DNA of 64,000 nucleotides from Saccharina japonica (taxonomy: Eukaryota > Sar > Phaeophyceae > Laminariales > Laminariaceae): positions 62,001 to 126,000 of the forward strand of contig MEHQ01000688.1 of the NCBI GenBank assembly GCA_008828725.1, written 5' to 3'. Below are positions 21,740 through 32,402 of the stretch, piece after piece; position 1 is the first letter of the stretch, and every line of letters starts with the position of its first letter. Below the pieces are notes generated by a model that saw only the letters and a program-made list of their open reading frames with translations, made no database searches and had not been told where the DNA came from. The position numbers and the translations under genes were made by a program.

Positions 21740-22481
21740 TTTATATAAAGCTACCGGAGAACGACAAAGTATTGATACCAGGTTCATAAACAGTCCAGCA
21801 ATTCGTGGGCATATATAGTGATTTCCTTGCTTGGTATTATTACATACAGTGGTACTCGTACAGATATTTCGTACCTCCAGCCTCTCGCGCGCCCCGGCAG
21901 ATACGTGGTTCGCTGTGTCCTCGACAAGGACAACACAAGTCTCCAACATGAGGAGATCAGTACTCAGCACAGCAGCGTGAGATACATACATGTAATACTA
22001 TGTACGAGGCATGCGAAAGCGATGCAACGGAACACGATGCGAGTACATCATAGGGTGTACGTTGTACGTACTGCTGCAGTTCGTGGACGATTTATCGAGG
22101 CATCGGCATCTGATGCCCCGATCTCTCTATCTGCTGTTTGTGTCGATCGTAAACACTACTACAGCAGGCGGAGGAGAAATCGCCGCAGGCTGGTGGTGTG
22201 TTATTGCTGGGGACGGTACCGCCCACTCGCGTGCCGGGGCAAAACGTCCCCGATCGAATCCGAAGGGTGTGAGCCCAAAGTTGTGCTGCCTTGTCCTTGA
22301 GTGCAGACACGGAGACCCCTCCCGCATATAATCGTATGCGATACAAGTTTCCAAATTTGAAAGAGTCTTCGGAGAATGTTGGAACTTGACGAATACACTT
22401 GGCGTTTTCGTCTGAAAAAATCCGCTTTTTTTCCATCCACAATTATAAATCGATCCTCGATTGGAATGATCCGGAGCAGTA
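21740..22481. other. No gene recognised
   Basis: Contains the AT run whose length differs by 2 bp between copies. That indel joins two spurious frames in the second copy into one of 247 codons (58452-59195), which overlaps S3 and the GGCCCTACCGC motif and is not credible as a gene. Confidence 0.4.
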
Positions 22482-22516
22482 ACTGCTGCAGCTGCTGCTG
22501 CTGCTGCTGCTGCTGC
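22482..22516 (+). repeat. CTG trinucleotide run
   Basis: About eleven CTG/CAG units with one GCAG start. Same run at 59377-59411. Confidence 0.85.
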
Positions 22517-22670
22517 CACTGTGCATCACCAAATATCGATACAGCACGCGGAGGTCACGGGGCGGGGGTCTGTGCATCATCAGCGAATTGATATAGCAAG
22601 CAACACCACGGAGTGACTGGGTTGCTGCCACGATACTGCCGTGCAAGATTGAGATGCTCCAAAGAGTTGT

Positions 22671-23216
22671 CAAAACAGTTTCGTGCACCCAGCTGGCTGC
22701 GTAGCTGGCTGGGTGGAAATTACTACAGTAAGATAAATACGTACGTACCCAGATTGTTATTATATAGGTTCGACGGTTACCGCTTCGCGCTCTAGATTTA
22801 CGGTTTGCGCTTCGCGCTTACGGCCTCCAGCGGCTCCTGCAAAGGGTGGATTGTATTTTTGAGCCTTGTAAGTGGGATCAGGGTGCCAAATGGGATCAGA
22901 TGCGGATGGAATCAGGTCCGATGGCAGCAGGGTGCGAACGTGGAGCAGGGTGTTTCACGGCGCTCCCACCCGGACCGGATCCCACCCGGATCTGATCCCA
23001 TTTGGCACCCTACTCCCACCCACAAGGTGCAGAAAGACGATCAGCCCTCCGCAGGAGACGCCGGAGGACGTGAGCTCGAAGCGCGAACAGTCCTCCCACG
23101 TAGGGGGTCGTATAGGATCAGGGTTCTTGGTGGACAACGAGTAAGTCCTACGAGTACGCAGTAAAACCTATTGGCGTCTCAAAACTTTCCACCCAGCTGG
23201 GGGCACGAAAGTTTTT
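22671..23216. mobile_element. Element D: TIR element with a nested foldback
   Basis: Outer inverted ends: TTTCGTGCACCCAGCTGG at 22679-22696 and CCAGCTGGGGGCACGAAAG at 23193-23211. Inside, 22864-22905 (GGGATCAGGGTGCCAAATGG...) pairs with 22984-23028 (...CCATTTGGCACCCTACTCCC) as a second, nearly perfect inverted repeat. Between the left TIR and the foldback are GCTTCGCGCT tracts at 22780 and 22810. No protein. Confidence 0.55.
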
Positions 23217-23360
23217 CGAGTGGTACAGGTACTACTACGGTAGTGTATAATAAGTGTACAACTGGTTCCTGGTTCACGTAGGGGGGGTGGCTTCAGAATT
23301 TCGAAATAACGAGGGGACCAAGGGGACAAAAAAAAATTACAACAGGCACTTGACAGGCAA

Positions 23361-23949
23361 GTTCGGTAGGGTGTACCGGTACCGGGGGTATATTTGTTGC
23401 GCGTACCGAACTTACCGAAGTGTCGGGTACCGGTATTGCAAAAGTACCGAACTTACCGAAATATCCGGTACCGGTATTGAAAAAGTACCGAACTTACCGA
23501 AGTGTCCGGTACCGGTATAAAAAAAGCACCGAACTTACCGAAGTGTTCGGTAGGGTATTAAGCACACTACCGAGAAAATACCGGTACCCCCGGTGGTATT
23601 GTGGACGAGGGTATACCGGTACCCGGGGTATATTTAGGTGAGCGTACCGAACTTACCGAAGTGTCAGGTACCGGTATTGGAAAAATACCGAACTTACCGA
23701 ACGAAGTGTCGGGTACCGGTATTGAAAAAATACCGAACTTACCGAAGTGTCGGGTACCGGTATTGAAAAAATACCGAACTTACCGAAGTGTCGGGTACCG
23801 GTATTAAAAAATTACCGAACTTACCGAAGTGTCGGGTACCGGTATCTTGGATAAATATCGAACTTACCCAAGTGTCAGTTACCGTTATTTACCGAGGAAA
23901 TATATACCCCCGGTATACTTCGGTACGTACCCTACCGAATATACCCTAC
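23361..23949 (+). repeat. S2a: 40-bp TACCGAAC minisatellite, two modules, inverted ends
   Basis: Tandem units of about 40 bp with TACCGAACTTACCGAAGTGT then CGGGTACCGGTATTGAAAAA. There are four units in the first module and six in the second. Between modules (23540-23640) lies an end-plus-start joint: TTCGGTAGGGTATTAAGC... then GTGGACGAGGGTATACC. The outer ends are inverted: TTCGGTAGGGTGTACC ... ACCGGGGGTAT at the left and ATACCCCCGGTATAC ... GTACCCTACCGAA at the right. Confidence 0.85.
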
Positions 23950-24624
23950 AAGATGATAGCGACAGCAAACAGATTGCGGCGGCAACAGCGGAGAAAACGG
24001 CAATGCTGACGCCGCCATCCCAACCACGTAGCAAGCGGCAGCACGCCGTCGGTTAGCAGCAGCACCAGCTCCAGCAAGAAGAACATGTTACAGCAGAACA
24101 CAGCAGCAGAAGGGCAGAAGCAACAGCTCCAACTTCGAAGCTCGGCATACAGTTTAGATCATCGGCGACCTCGCGTAGTGCTGGTGCAGCTGCTGCTGGT
24201 ACATCAATCGGTGTTTGAATATAATAAGATCAACGATGTGGATTCGAGATGTCGCACAAGTCCGTATTGTATGTAGGATGTATGCTATACGAGCACAGGC
24301 GAGCAGCCGAAGAAGCTTCTGCCACAACACGAAGTTTGCGCAGAGAGAGCGTGGCATAGCACCACCTCAGCGGCGCCTCGAACCCCACCGGCGCGAGCTG
24401 GTGATTGTTGTGTTGTGTCTACAGCCGTTCATGGTGGGTGTGCTATGAGCGCGTTGTGTCACTCTAGAGCCAAGGAGGACCAGGTAGGTACGTAAATTAA
24501 ATGTAGAGAAGACTGCTGCTGCTGCTGCTGCCTCAAATACAACCCTTGTATAACTTGTGTACGATGTCATAACGTTAATGTGTGTCCGTATTGCATGCAT
24601 ACCCGATTCCCCGGTATCGAGGCC
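23950..24624. other. CAG-rich spacer, no gene recognised
   Basis: Many CAG/CTG trinucleotides give glutamine-, leucine- or alanine-rich frames in every direction; none resembles a protein family. Counterpart 60845-61519. Confidence 0.4.
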
Positions 24625-25173
24625 GCACCGATCACCGCCGGTATTGTGGTCGAGGGTATACCGGTACCGGGGGTATATTCGGGTAGGCGTACCGAACTTA
24701 CCGAAGTGTCGGGTACCGGTATTGACAAAGTACCGAACTTACCGAAGTGTCGGGTACCGGTATTGGAAGTACCGAACTTACCGAAGTGTCGGGTACCGGT
24801 ATCGCAACAATACCGAACTTACCGAAGTGTCGGGTACCGGTATTGAAAAATTACCGAACTTACCGAAGTGTTCGGTAGGGTATCGAGCCCGGTACCGAAC
24901 AAATACCGGTACCCCCGGTATTGCGGTCGAGGGTATACCGGTACCTGGGGTATATTTGGGCGGGCGTACCGAACATACCGAAGTGTCGGGTACCGGAACG
25001 GGAAAATTACCGAACTTACCGAAGTGTCGGGTACCGGTATTGACTAAATACCGAACTTACCGAAGTGTCGGGTACCGGTATTGAGGCCATACCGAACTTA
25101 CCGAAGTGTCGGGTACCGGTATTTTCCGAGAAAATACCCCCGGTATACTTCGGTACGTACCCTACCGAACATA
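24625..25173 (+). repeat. S2b: second TACCGAAC minisatellite, two modules
   Basis: Same unit, joints and right end as S2a, with about five units in the first module and four in the second; joint at about 24865-24965 (TTCGGTAGGGTATCGAGCCC ... GCGGTCGAGGGTATACC). Separated from S2a by about 680 bp of CAG-rich sequence. Confidence 0.85.
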
Positions 25174-25399
25174 CCTTTGAAAATATATTTGCCTGACGTA
25201 ATCCAGTGAATCAAGTCACTGGGAATTAGGGGTTTCCTCTGGCCACATCTCGCATGTCACGCCCGCGGCTACCAACAGTGCAAGCTACAAACACGGGGGA
25301 CACGGAGCAGCAACGCCATCTCCCTCTGCGGACCAGCTGCACACAAACACCGCAAGACGTCTGGCCCAGTTGCGTTCTGCAGCTCCTCTTCGTTCCGAA

Positions 25400-25732
25400 A
25401 TGGACGACGGCGCGTCTTGCAGGACGAACAAGCAAAAGTTGCCGGCCAATCTGTCAAATGACCCGTTGGACATCTATGAGGCCATCCAAGTCCTGGTGGA
25501 GAAGAGCATTCCGCAGCAGGAGATCAAGAGGTGTGCCTGGTCGCAGCAGAAGCCGCAGCGGAACCGGAAGGTGGGAGCTGCCGCTGCTGTTGGGAGCTGC
25601 AGCAGCACTGGTGGACAGTCGGGCCTAGGGGCCCTCTTTCCCCAGCCCGAGGGGGAGAACGGGACTTTTCGAGATAAGGCGTTTGAATTGGAGCGCGCGC
25701 TTTGGAAAGCTCGGAGGTGCCCGCCAAAGAAG
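25400..25732 (+). CDS. Candidate first exon of an unknown gene (weak)
   Basis: From ATG at 25400 the frame reads MDDGASCRTNKQKLPANLSN, then DPLDIYEAIQVLVEKSIPQQEIKRC, which would form an amphipathic helix, and later FRDKAFELERALWKARRCPPKK. At 25732/25733 AAG|GTAGGC is a good splice donor, and the frame beyond it becomes low-complexity Leu/Ala, so the real exon may end there. Composition is more protein-like than the surrounding frames. No domain is recognised, no acceptor or second exon could be fixed (CAG at 25978 is one possibility), and no homologue is known to me. It may be an unknown gene or a chance frame. Confidence 0.25.
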
Positions 25733-26165
25733 GTAGGCGTCTTGGTGTTGATGAGGTTGCTTGCTTGCTTGCCTGCTGCTGGTGCTGATGGTGCTGATGC
25801 TGCTGTTGCTCCTGCTGTCGCTGTTAATGTAAGGTCCGCGCCGCATATTCTGTTTCCTTTGCTCCTTGCTATATTTTCTTCCTAATTGGTGCTATGTCGT
25901 GTATGCTTGGTGCATGTTCCGACGCTCGGTGTACATGTGTACGTTTGCTTTTTTAATTTTAAAAAAATACATCAGCTGTGAGAACGACCAATTGAATGGT
26001 TGAAGCTCAACTTTGGAAGCTGTTGTTTCAAGCGTTCTGCTCCTCTGACAGCATCAACAACACCAATATCTGAATCCCAGACGCAACACTGCTCCCACCC
26101 CCCCGCTAGACTAAATATTCTAAAACAAAGTTACTGTTGTTTTTGTTGTTTTCGTTGCTGTTTTC

Positions 26166-26166
26166 G

Positions 26167-26233
<67 letters not shown>

Positions 26234-26234
26234 G
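26166..26234 (+). repeat. GTT trinucleotide run
   Basis: About 23 uninterrupted GTT units. Same length in the second copy (63061-63128). It creates a false poly-cysteine frame. Confidence 0.9.
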
Positions 26235-26779
26235 TGTTTTCGCCTGTCTCACACTCTCACAGGCCATCTTTCAGGCCATCTCTTACGGATTTGTTTTTTT
26301 ACTGACATTTTGAGGATCGGGCGTCCAAACCAGACGTAGTTGTCAACCCATCATTACCTGCGTGTATGAGATCGCTTTTGGGCAGCCAGTTCTGACAAAC
26401 AACATACAGCAGCGGCACGAGGAATACGTTGTTACTTGTATATACTTGTACGCGAAAACGCCCCCGAGAAATATCGTCCATTGTAGAGGCCGGCATAACA
26501 CCGTAAATCGCTACGATATGATCCATATATACGAAGTATGATTAGTGTACCCCGAACTGTGCCAGGGCGGGGCCGGTATATCGGACAAAAACAAAAATAT
26601 CGAAGAATAACTGGGCCACGATCCGCACCCTACAACGCGATCCATCGATGATCAGATAAATTGACACACTATATGCCGGCATCCACGCGGGGCCCTTGTA
26701 ACAAACAAGAAAACTGGTACAAAACAAAAAAAATAGGTGCGGTCACCACAACAGGTACAAACGCAGTCATCTACGTACC

Positions 26780-27002
26780 AGCCGACCCACCCACACGCAC
26801 CCACCCACCCACCCACCCACGTACGCACCAACCCATCGACACACGCCCCAACCGATCCACCCACCCACTAGATGTAAAAACAGTATACAGCAGCACAGTA
26901 CGTACAGCAGGAGCTTCGCCCACACAAACCCACCCACCCGCGTACGTACGCACCAACCAATATACACACGCACCAACCGATCCACCCACCACCCACAACA
27001 AC
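26780..27002 (+). repeat. CCCA-rich microsatellite cluster, first copy
   Basis: Runs of CCCA/CCAC with interspersed GTACGCACCAACC blocks. It differs in length from its counterpart at 63688-63870, in the divergent part of the duplication. Confidence 0.8.
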
Positions 27003-27135
27003 AGTAGTAGTTAGTGTGGAAACAGTAACCAACAGCACAGGACGTACAGCAGTAGTATAAGTTGTATAACCCATGTGCATCAGCAACAACAGCAGCAGCA
27101 GCAGCAGTACCCTTGTTTAGCATGTACGTACAGCA

Positions 27136-28690
27136 GTGGCCCTTTTTCTCTATATTTTTCTGTTTTGTTTTTTGTACGTCTGGCCAAACAAGTGTGGACT
27201 TGTTTGAACCACATGTAACCGTCAGTGTTGAATAGTCACATACGAACACCTTCCCGGCTCTTCAAATGACAGCGATGAACCAAGGTGAAGATATAACCCA
27301 TGACTCAAATTAACGGCGACGTTGAGAGGAAACCCGTCCCTACAAGAAAAAACCTCTCACAAACTCCCATATCAACTATTGCAGCCTCAGGGGAAATTAC
27401 AACACCCGCGCCTCAACAGTAAAAGCTAAGGCGAAAAACATATCGCCAGAAATCGCGAGCACCCCTGTCCCCCCGGCCAAAGTTTCCTTTTGCGCCCTAC
27501 TCCCGCCATAGATACACAGATCGCGACGGTAAAGCGAAATAGCATAGGCATGTTTCGCATGACGTGGACATAGAATTTACCTAACCCTAAAATACCCAAA
27601 CAAAAGAAACAGAAATTTACTGCAACGTTCAAGACGAATAGCCCCATAATGCCCTCCCACCTAATTTTTTTTCGATCATCCGCAACGCATATAATATCCC
27701 CTCTCCCTCGTGAAAAAGCAAGCACCCATCTAGTCCGCGAAACTATACTGGTGTAAGAATACCTAATCTTGCGTGAGTATTACCCTCCCTCGTTCTGAAA
27801 CCAGTAAAAAGTGAAAAACAAAGTTGGACCCGCATAAAATAAAAAATCAGTAATCATCAACAATAATACCGGTACCATTTAAGGAAAAAATCACCCCTCA
27901 GGGCGTATCTCTAAGTACTTGTGAATCCCACTAAACCCAGTAATATATATGTTTCAGTTCAACCAATCACATCTGGTTTTGCCTGCACTAAGAAAACGGA
28001 CCGTTGGATATACAAGCACGGTTTGTTTGGTTTTGAACATTAAAATACACTCTTCACCACTACCAGCAGGGTAGGGCTACGTATATCACATCATCTAGAA
28101 TCCACAAGTTTTACCGGAACCAACGTTAATTCTCCAACCTTTCTAAAATCCTAAACCCAGCGGAAACAATATACCTCCAAGTTTGTACGATCAAAACAAG
28201 CAATCAATTCATTACGAACTGCAGGTGTATCCAATCGCAAAAAAGCAAAAATAGAATTCACATTCAAACGAATACCCACCAGAAAGACCAGACGTCAACC
28301 CTTGCCCCGCGACGTTGCCGAAACAAAACCAAATACAGCTGGGGTTTTACCCACGCCTGTCCCCTCCACGACGCCCCCGCTGCGTCCCTTGCTGCTGCGT
28401 CTCTTGCTGCTGCTGCTGTCATGGAGTGCGTGCGGTTGTGATGCCGCTAGACATGCTGCAATGCGGACCCTTTTCCCCTTGTTTGTAGTACTGCTGCAGT
28501 CAGCACCCGATATCCACGCGCCCGCTCCTCTGCCACCAAATTCCTCGCAGCAGAGGGCACGCTAGTATCATACACCGCTCGACTTTCTCCAAGAGGTTGC
28601 TCACGGCTGGTTGCGCACAGCTTGGCGACTATGCGCCCTCTCGCGGAACATCTTTGCAGATGCGTTTCCCCACGCTGCGCGATAACCCCA
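27136..28690. other. A/C-rich gene-free stretch
   Basis: The plus strand is visibly rich in A and C from about 27250 to 28300. Only scattered short frames occur, e.g. minus 27426-27725 (99 codons) with a hydrophobic middle and no recognised domain. At 28302-28565 a plus frame is leucine-rich because of GCTGCTG repeats. This could be the rest of the Copia element downstream of its Gag on the minus strand, but I recognise no protease, integrase or RT. Confidence 0.4.
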
Positions 28691-28699
28691 TATCTGCTT

Positions 28700-30100
28700 C
28701 ACCGACAACCAACCTTCTCGAAGTGGATTGCGCACGGAAAAATGAAACGAAAATAAATGCCGTGCGACTTAGACACCCCTCTCCGCTGTATACGGCGAGG
28801 GTGCTGACGGCTATACTCCGGCCGTCCGACTACAGGTGCTGCTGTACCCTTCAAAACGCCGTCGTGTCTTTGGCGCCGTTGTCGGGATTTCCCACCATCG
28901 CAAGCACAGCATTCGTCGTTGATCCATCCTCCGTGTCCGCCAGCGTAGCACGCTTGCTGATGTCGTGTCCTCGTCCACCGAACCTTTCGCACATCTTCGT
29001 GGGTGAATTTGTTGCTGGATTGGCCCGTAGCTCGGCACCGGAAACTCGTCACTTTCGAATTTCCGGCTCCTGTGTTTTTGTTACCGCTGCCACCCTCCTT
29101 GCCCTTTCCAGACCTGCCCCCTACGTGTCCTTGACAGCCTCCACCACCATGGCCTCGTCCCCCATTTCCGAAGAGTGCATGAATGTTTGACGATCCCTTC
29201 GTCTTGCCAGAAAAAGGGACAATCGCCCTCGTACTGGCTACGGACAAGGTTAAAAAAACTTATTTATGTCGAATACCTGTTTCAAGTTAAGGTCGCGTAT
29301 CTCGAGTGCCGACTCGGCCGAGGGGAGATCATTGACGAACCATGGGTACGAAGTGTTGTCATCTACACTCATTCCCGCGCTCACCTATTTTTCGCGCAGG
29401 TCCTCAATGGCATACAGCTTATCTACGGGGTTGTCCTATATACCCAATCCTGAAGTTGTACAAACTCCCGCATACGCATCTCTTTTTGGACGTTAGTGTT
29501 GGTATCGTACCAGTCTACGGTTTCTTCCCAGCAGCGTCTTGGCGATGTACAGCGGTGGAATGTAGCCTTGTCGACAGTGGATTGTAAAGCTTGATGAAAA
29601 AAAAGACATGCCAGCAACTTCTTCTCCTACGTAGACCCCGACACACCCTTAGCCATGAGCGACTCCTTGTTATAGGAATAGGCCTCAACATCAACATAGT
29701 CGTCGATATCAAGGTCGCGTTCGAAACCAAGGAGATTCGTATAGACGTGCATCTGCTAAGAGAACACCTCAAAGTTTGAACTCCCTTCTAAACCAGGTAC
29801 TGCGCCATTTCGATCTGCCCCAAGAATTGTCTACCCAGACCACCATGGGTACACAAGGAGTCACCAACCTGGGCCAAGCCCCTTGCTTGTCTCCTCCATC
29901 CAGATTGAGCCCCGCTAGACTCAGCTTCTCCGGGTTCGTCCTCCTGGCTCCCACCGTCGAGAAACCCCGACGGTTGTGGTACAGTAGATTTTCCTACTGC
30001 ACTATCGGTAGGTACCCACTGCTGAAGTCTACCGGAGTCCGTCTGTGTCTCACTGTCTCGACTCTTCTGTAGTAGTAGCGTCTTCATCATCCCAAGTACT
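28700..30100 (-). mobile_element. Fossil Ty1/Copia-type retrotransposon, Gag region
   Basis: Minus-strand frames resemble Copia Gag in order. A UBN2-like segment lies at about 29.3-29.65 kb, including STVDKATFHRCTSPRRCWEE and a following DWYDTNTN...QKEMRMREF. A G/K-rich linker and degenerate zinc-knuckle-like Cys/His clusters lie at about 28.87-29.15 kb. Family assignment rests on this order and on the UBN2-like pattern. It is dead, with several breaks; no pol domains or LTRs were identified, so the limits are approximate. The age looks old. Confidence 0.5.
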
Positions 30101-30745
30101 TCCGCATGGGATGTTTAGCGGCGTAGCTCTGCTAAGGCCGTTGTCTGCTTCAGCTCGTCGATCGCTAGGGCCTGGTCCAACACCCGGGTCCGTAGATGCC
30201 CGAGGTCACCACCCATGAGGCTACGTCGGCGCCAACACTCTAGAATGTTCGTTATTCCAGGACGAGGAGTCACGACGAAAATAATGTAGTACGAATCAGG
30301 TTTGACCATCTGTCTTCCACGGACGAGAGACACAACGCACTGTCCACATGTGCAGCATACTCAACACGTACGAGCATAGAAGTCAAGAGTCAAATACCCA
30401 ATAATATGCGGATCGCCTAAAACTACACGTAACCGTTGAATAGTCATATTCGAACAGTATACGTTGGAATTATCTTGTTTTTCTTCTTGTATTTCCACAA
30501 AAAAGAGAAGACGAAACGACCAAACCCCCCTCCCAGTGCCCAAATGAAAGCAAACCAGTGCGGTGAAATTCTGGACGAGATTACGATAAACAATGTTTTT
30601 CTCAGATGTGTATTTTGCTTGGTTTCGGTATGTCTCCCCCCCCTTTCTCTATCTCGAAGACGAATTGTTTTGCTTGATGGTTGTGTAATGAACAGGACAC
30701 AAATTTTACGATACAGGAAATCCGATCGGTCGGAGCAGCACATTA
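30101..30745. other. No gene recognised
   Basis: May include the 5' part of the Copia fossil (read on the minus strand), but no LTR or primer-binding site could be recognised. Confidence 0.3.
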
Positions 30746-30774
30746 ATAGCAGTAGTAGTAGTAGTAGTAGTAGC

Positions 30775-30805
<31 letters not shown>

Positions 30806-30849
30806 CTGCTACTACTAAACCTGGTATACTGCTAGTACTAGCACTACTG

Positions 30850-30888
<39 letters not shown>

Positions 30889-30896
30889 TTGCTACC
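30746..30896. repeat. AGT run facing an ACT run (inverted microsatellites)
   Basis: AGT/AGC units at 30746-30813 are followed after about 25 bp by ACT/CTA units at 30838-30893, the complement of the first. The two runs can pair into a long hairpin. They give a poly-Ser frame and a poly-Leu frame on both strands, not a gene. Confidence 0.85.
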
Positions 30897-31599
30897 ACTA
30901 CGACTGGCTGGCGCTACGATAGGTGGGGGTAGCCACATTTTTACTGCCGGGTTTTGGCCACTCGGACGAGTGGCTTCGAATCTAACTGAAAATAGGATCT
31001 AAACATGGTTTGTTCGCGTTGCGTTACGAAAACTCCAATGACGGTGCAAATAGAACAGCCAAAAAAAACAAAACAAAAAAAGGATATGAGTACAAGGCAG
31101 TACAGCAGTCACTCGGCCGAATGGCTCTGTGCAGGGTGAAAAGAAGCAACCTATACATGGCCCCCCTATCGTAGCACCAGTCGACTGCCACAACTAGAAC
31201 CCGTACCACCACTACTGTAGTAAACTACAATAGCAGTACAGTAGTGAAGACTTTATCACCCGAAGATGCGAGACCGTTCCTGCTGTGTACCCGGTACCCA
31301 GCACCCAGTACCGGTGAGATGTAAATACATACCTGACATATACGATGGTATTTTCGCCGCCCCCGTCTGGGATGCTTTGCGACGCCACATCTCGCCCACG
31401 GGTAACCTCATACCTGATAGTTTTCTTTCCCAATACCTGCAGTAGCCAAACCAGCGATGCATCATGGGGTGGATGGCTACGGATTGTGCTAAACCAAATT
31501 GATTGTGCTATACCCAAATTAACGAACTTCTACGTACTCTACCTGTGGTGTGTATGGCTGGTTTACTGATTTTCAGTATAAACAAATTCGTCAGCAGCA
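30897..31599. other. No gene recognised
   Basis: Contains one isolated CCCTATCGTAGCACCAGTCG at 31162-31181, which matches the right end of family A, but without a recognisable left end. Confidence 0.4.
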
Positions 31600-32402
31600 G
31601 CAGCAGCAGCTGTGGCGACCGCAGCAACCACAGCAACGGAACATCGGAAACAACAGCAGCCGTAGGACACACGAGGCCAGGACCAGCGTCGCTGTACGCA
31701 TAGCTTGTCGGTCTAGTCCTTGAATCATCTGTACTCGTACTCAATATGTTGTGTGTCCCCTGGCTCCCCAACGCGGTATTGATATTCAACATAATTTGAA
31801 GACGAAAAAGGCGGCAATGTCTAACGACCGGTGTCATCGTTGCAGGTGCCACCACAACTCCTGCTGTACGACATCTACAGCACAACTTTTCCGCCCCCTC
31901 GTTAGTAGCGGGTGGGCTTTATAATGCCACCCACATCACGTCTTACGGATACGGCCCGAAGGTTGATGTGGTCAGACACGTTCTGCTCACTGGTAAAGTT
32001 GGGTTTCTTTCGGTAGAACTCCAAAAACAAAAACAATAACGTTATGATATTTTACGTTCGGAATTTGAAACAAAACGTGACTCAGCCACGTGCCTGTAAA
32101 AAACCATGGCCCCCAGCCATGGTCTGAAAACAAAAGTTGCCGCACCTAGCTCGATTAACTATGAACGAGTTACAGCTACGCCACCACCAGAAGAATTCGT
32201 TCAAACGTGTACGTGCACAGAGACGGACGGGACTGGCGTAGGTACCGTGAGTGCGGTGTACAACCGTGAAAATGAACTCCCACGTATACACAGAACAACT
32301 ATAGCGAGGCACCCTACCCTCTCGTACGCAATAGTACGACTTTTTTTTCTCCTTGAAAAGTCAGGGGGGGGGAAGGATGCTCGCGCTTCGCGCTCGCGCG
32401 CC
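31600..32402 (+). repeat. Family C repeat, locus 2
   Basis: Inverted relative to locus 1. The plus half (32106-32290) encodes VAAPSSINYERVTAT... CTCTETDGTGVGTVSAVY; the minus half (about 31640-31740) encodes TRPTSYAYSDAGPGLVC followed by a CAG-rich stretch. It ends with CTCGCGCTTCGCGCTCGCGC at 32380-32399. The spacer between halves is longer here (about 370 bp versus about 80 bp). Peptides of both halves are recognisably conserved; family unknown. Confidence 0.65.

Larger units (their letters stand above)
1..27135. repeat. First copy of a 36.9-kb-period direct duplication
   Basis: This stretch recurs in the same orientation at 36898-64000. Corresponding positions differ by 36897 up to about 21811 and by 36895 from about 21818 to 26307. 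Differences seen by eye up to 26307 are C15146T, T19750C, a 2-bp AT contraction near 21811-21817, T21902G, C22118A, C22190T and A24590G. Beyond 26307 the copies remain alignable but differ at roughly one base in ten, with indels. The true left edge lies outside the window. It could be a real tandem segmental duplication or a haplotype-derived assembly duplication. Confidence 0.97.

Noticed and set aside
22000-22300. tRNA or other structured RNA gene
   Set aside because: No cloverleaf with a proper T-arm or A/B boxes was found here or elsewhere by eye; a tRNA scan would be needed to be certain.
24557-25084. 175-codon plus frame over S2b and similar frames over S2a
   Set aside because: The 40-bp unit lacks stop codons in all plus frames, so the same DNA reads as PNLPKCRVPV, ELTEVSGTGI and YRTYRSVGYR. 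An artefact of the minisatellite.
23361-25173. CRISPR-like regular repeats
   Set aside because: The repeats are contiguous without unique spacers, in a eukaryotic context, and have inverted outer ends.
26000-26305. Cysteine-rich frame
   Set aside because: Poly-Cys comes from the GTT run read as TGT.
27426-27725. 99-codon minus frame with a hydrophobic segment
   Set aside because: No family resemblance, no neighbouring gene, T-rich strand in a skewed region readily gives Phe/Val/Leu.
28597-29190. 197-codon plus frame
   Set aside because: It lies opposite the Copia Gag-like minus-strand sequence, which explains the region better.
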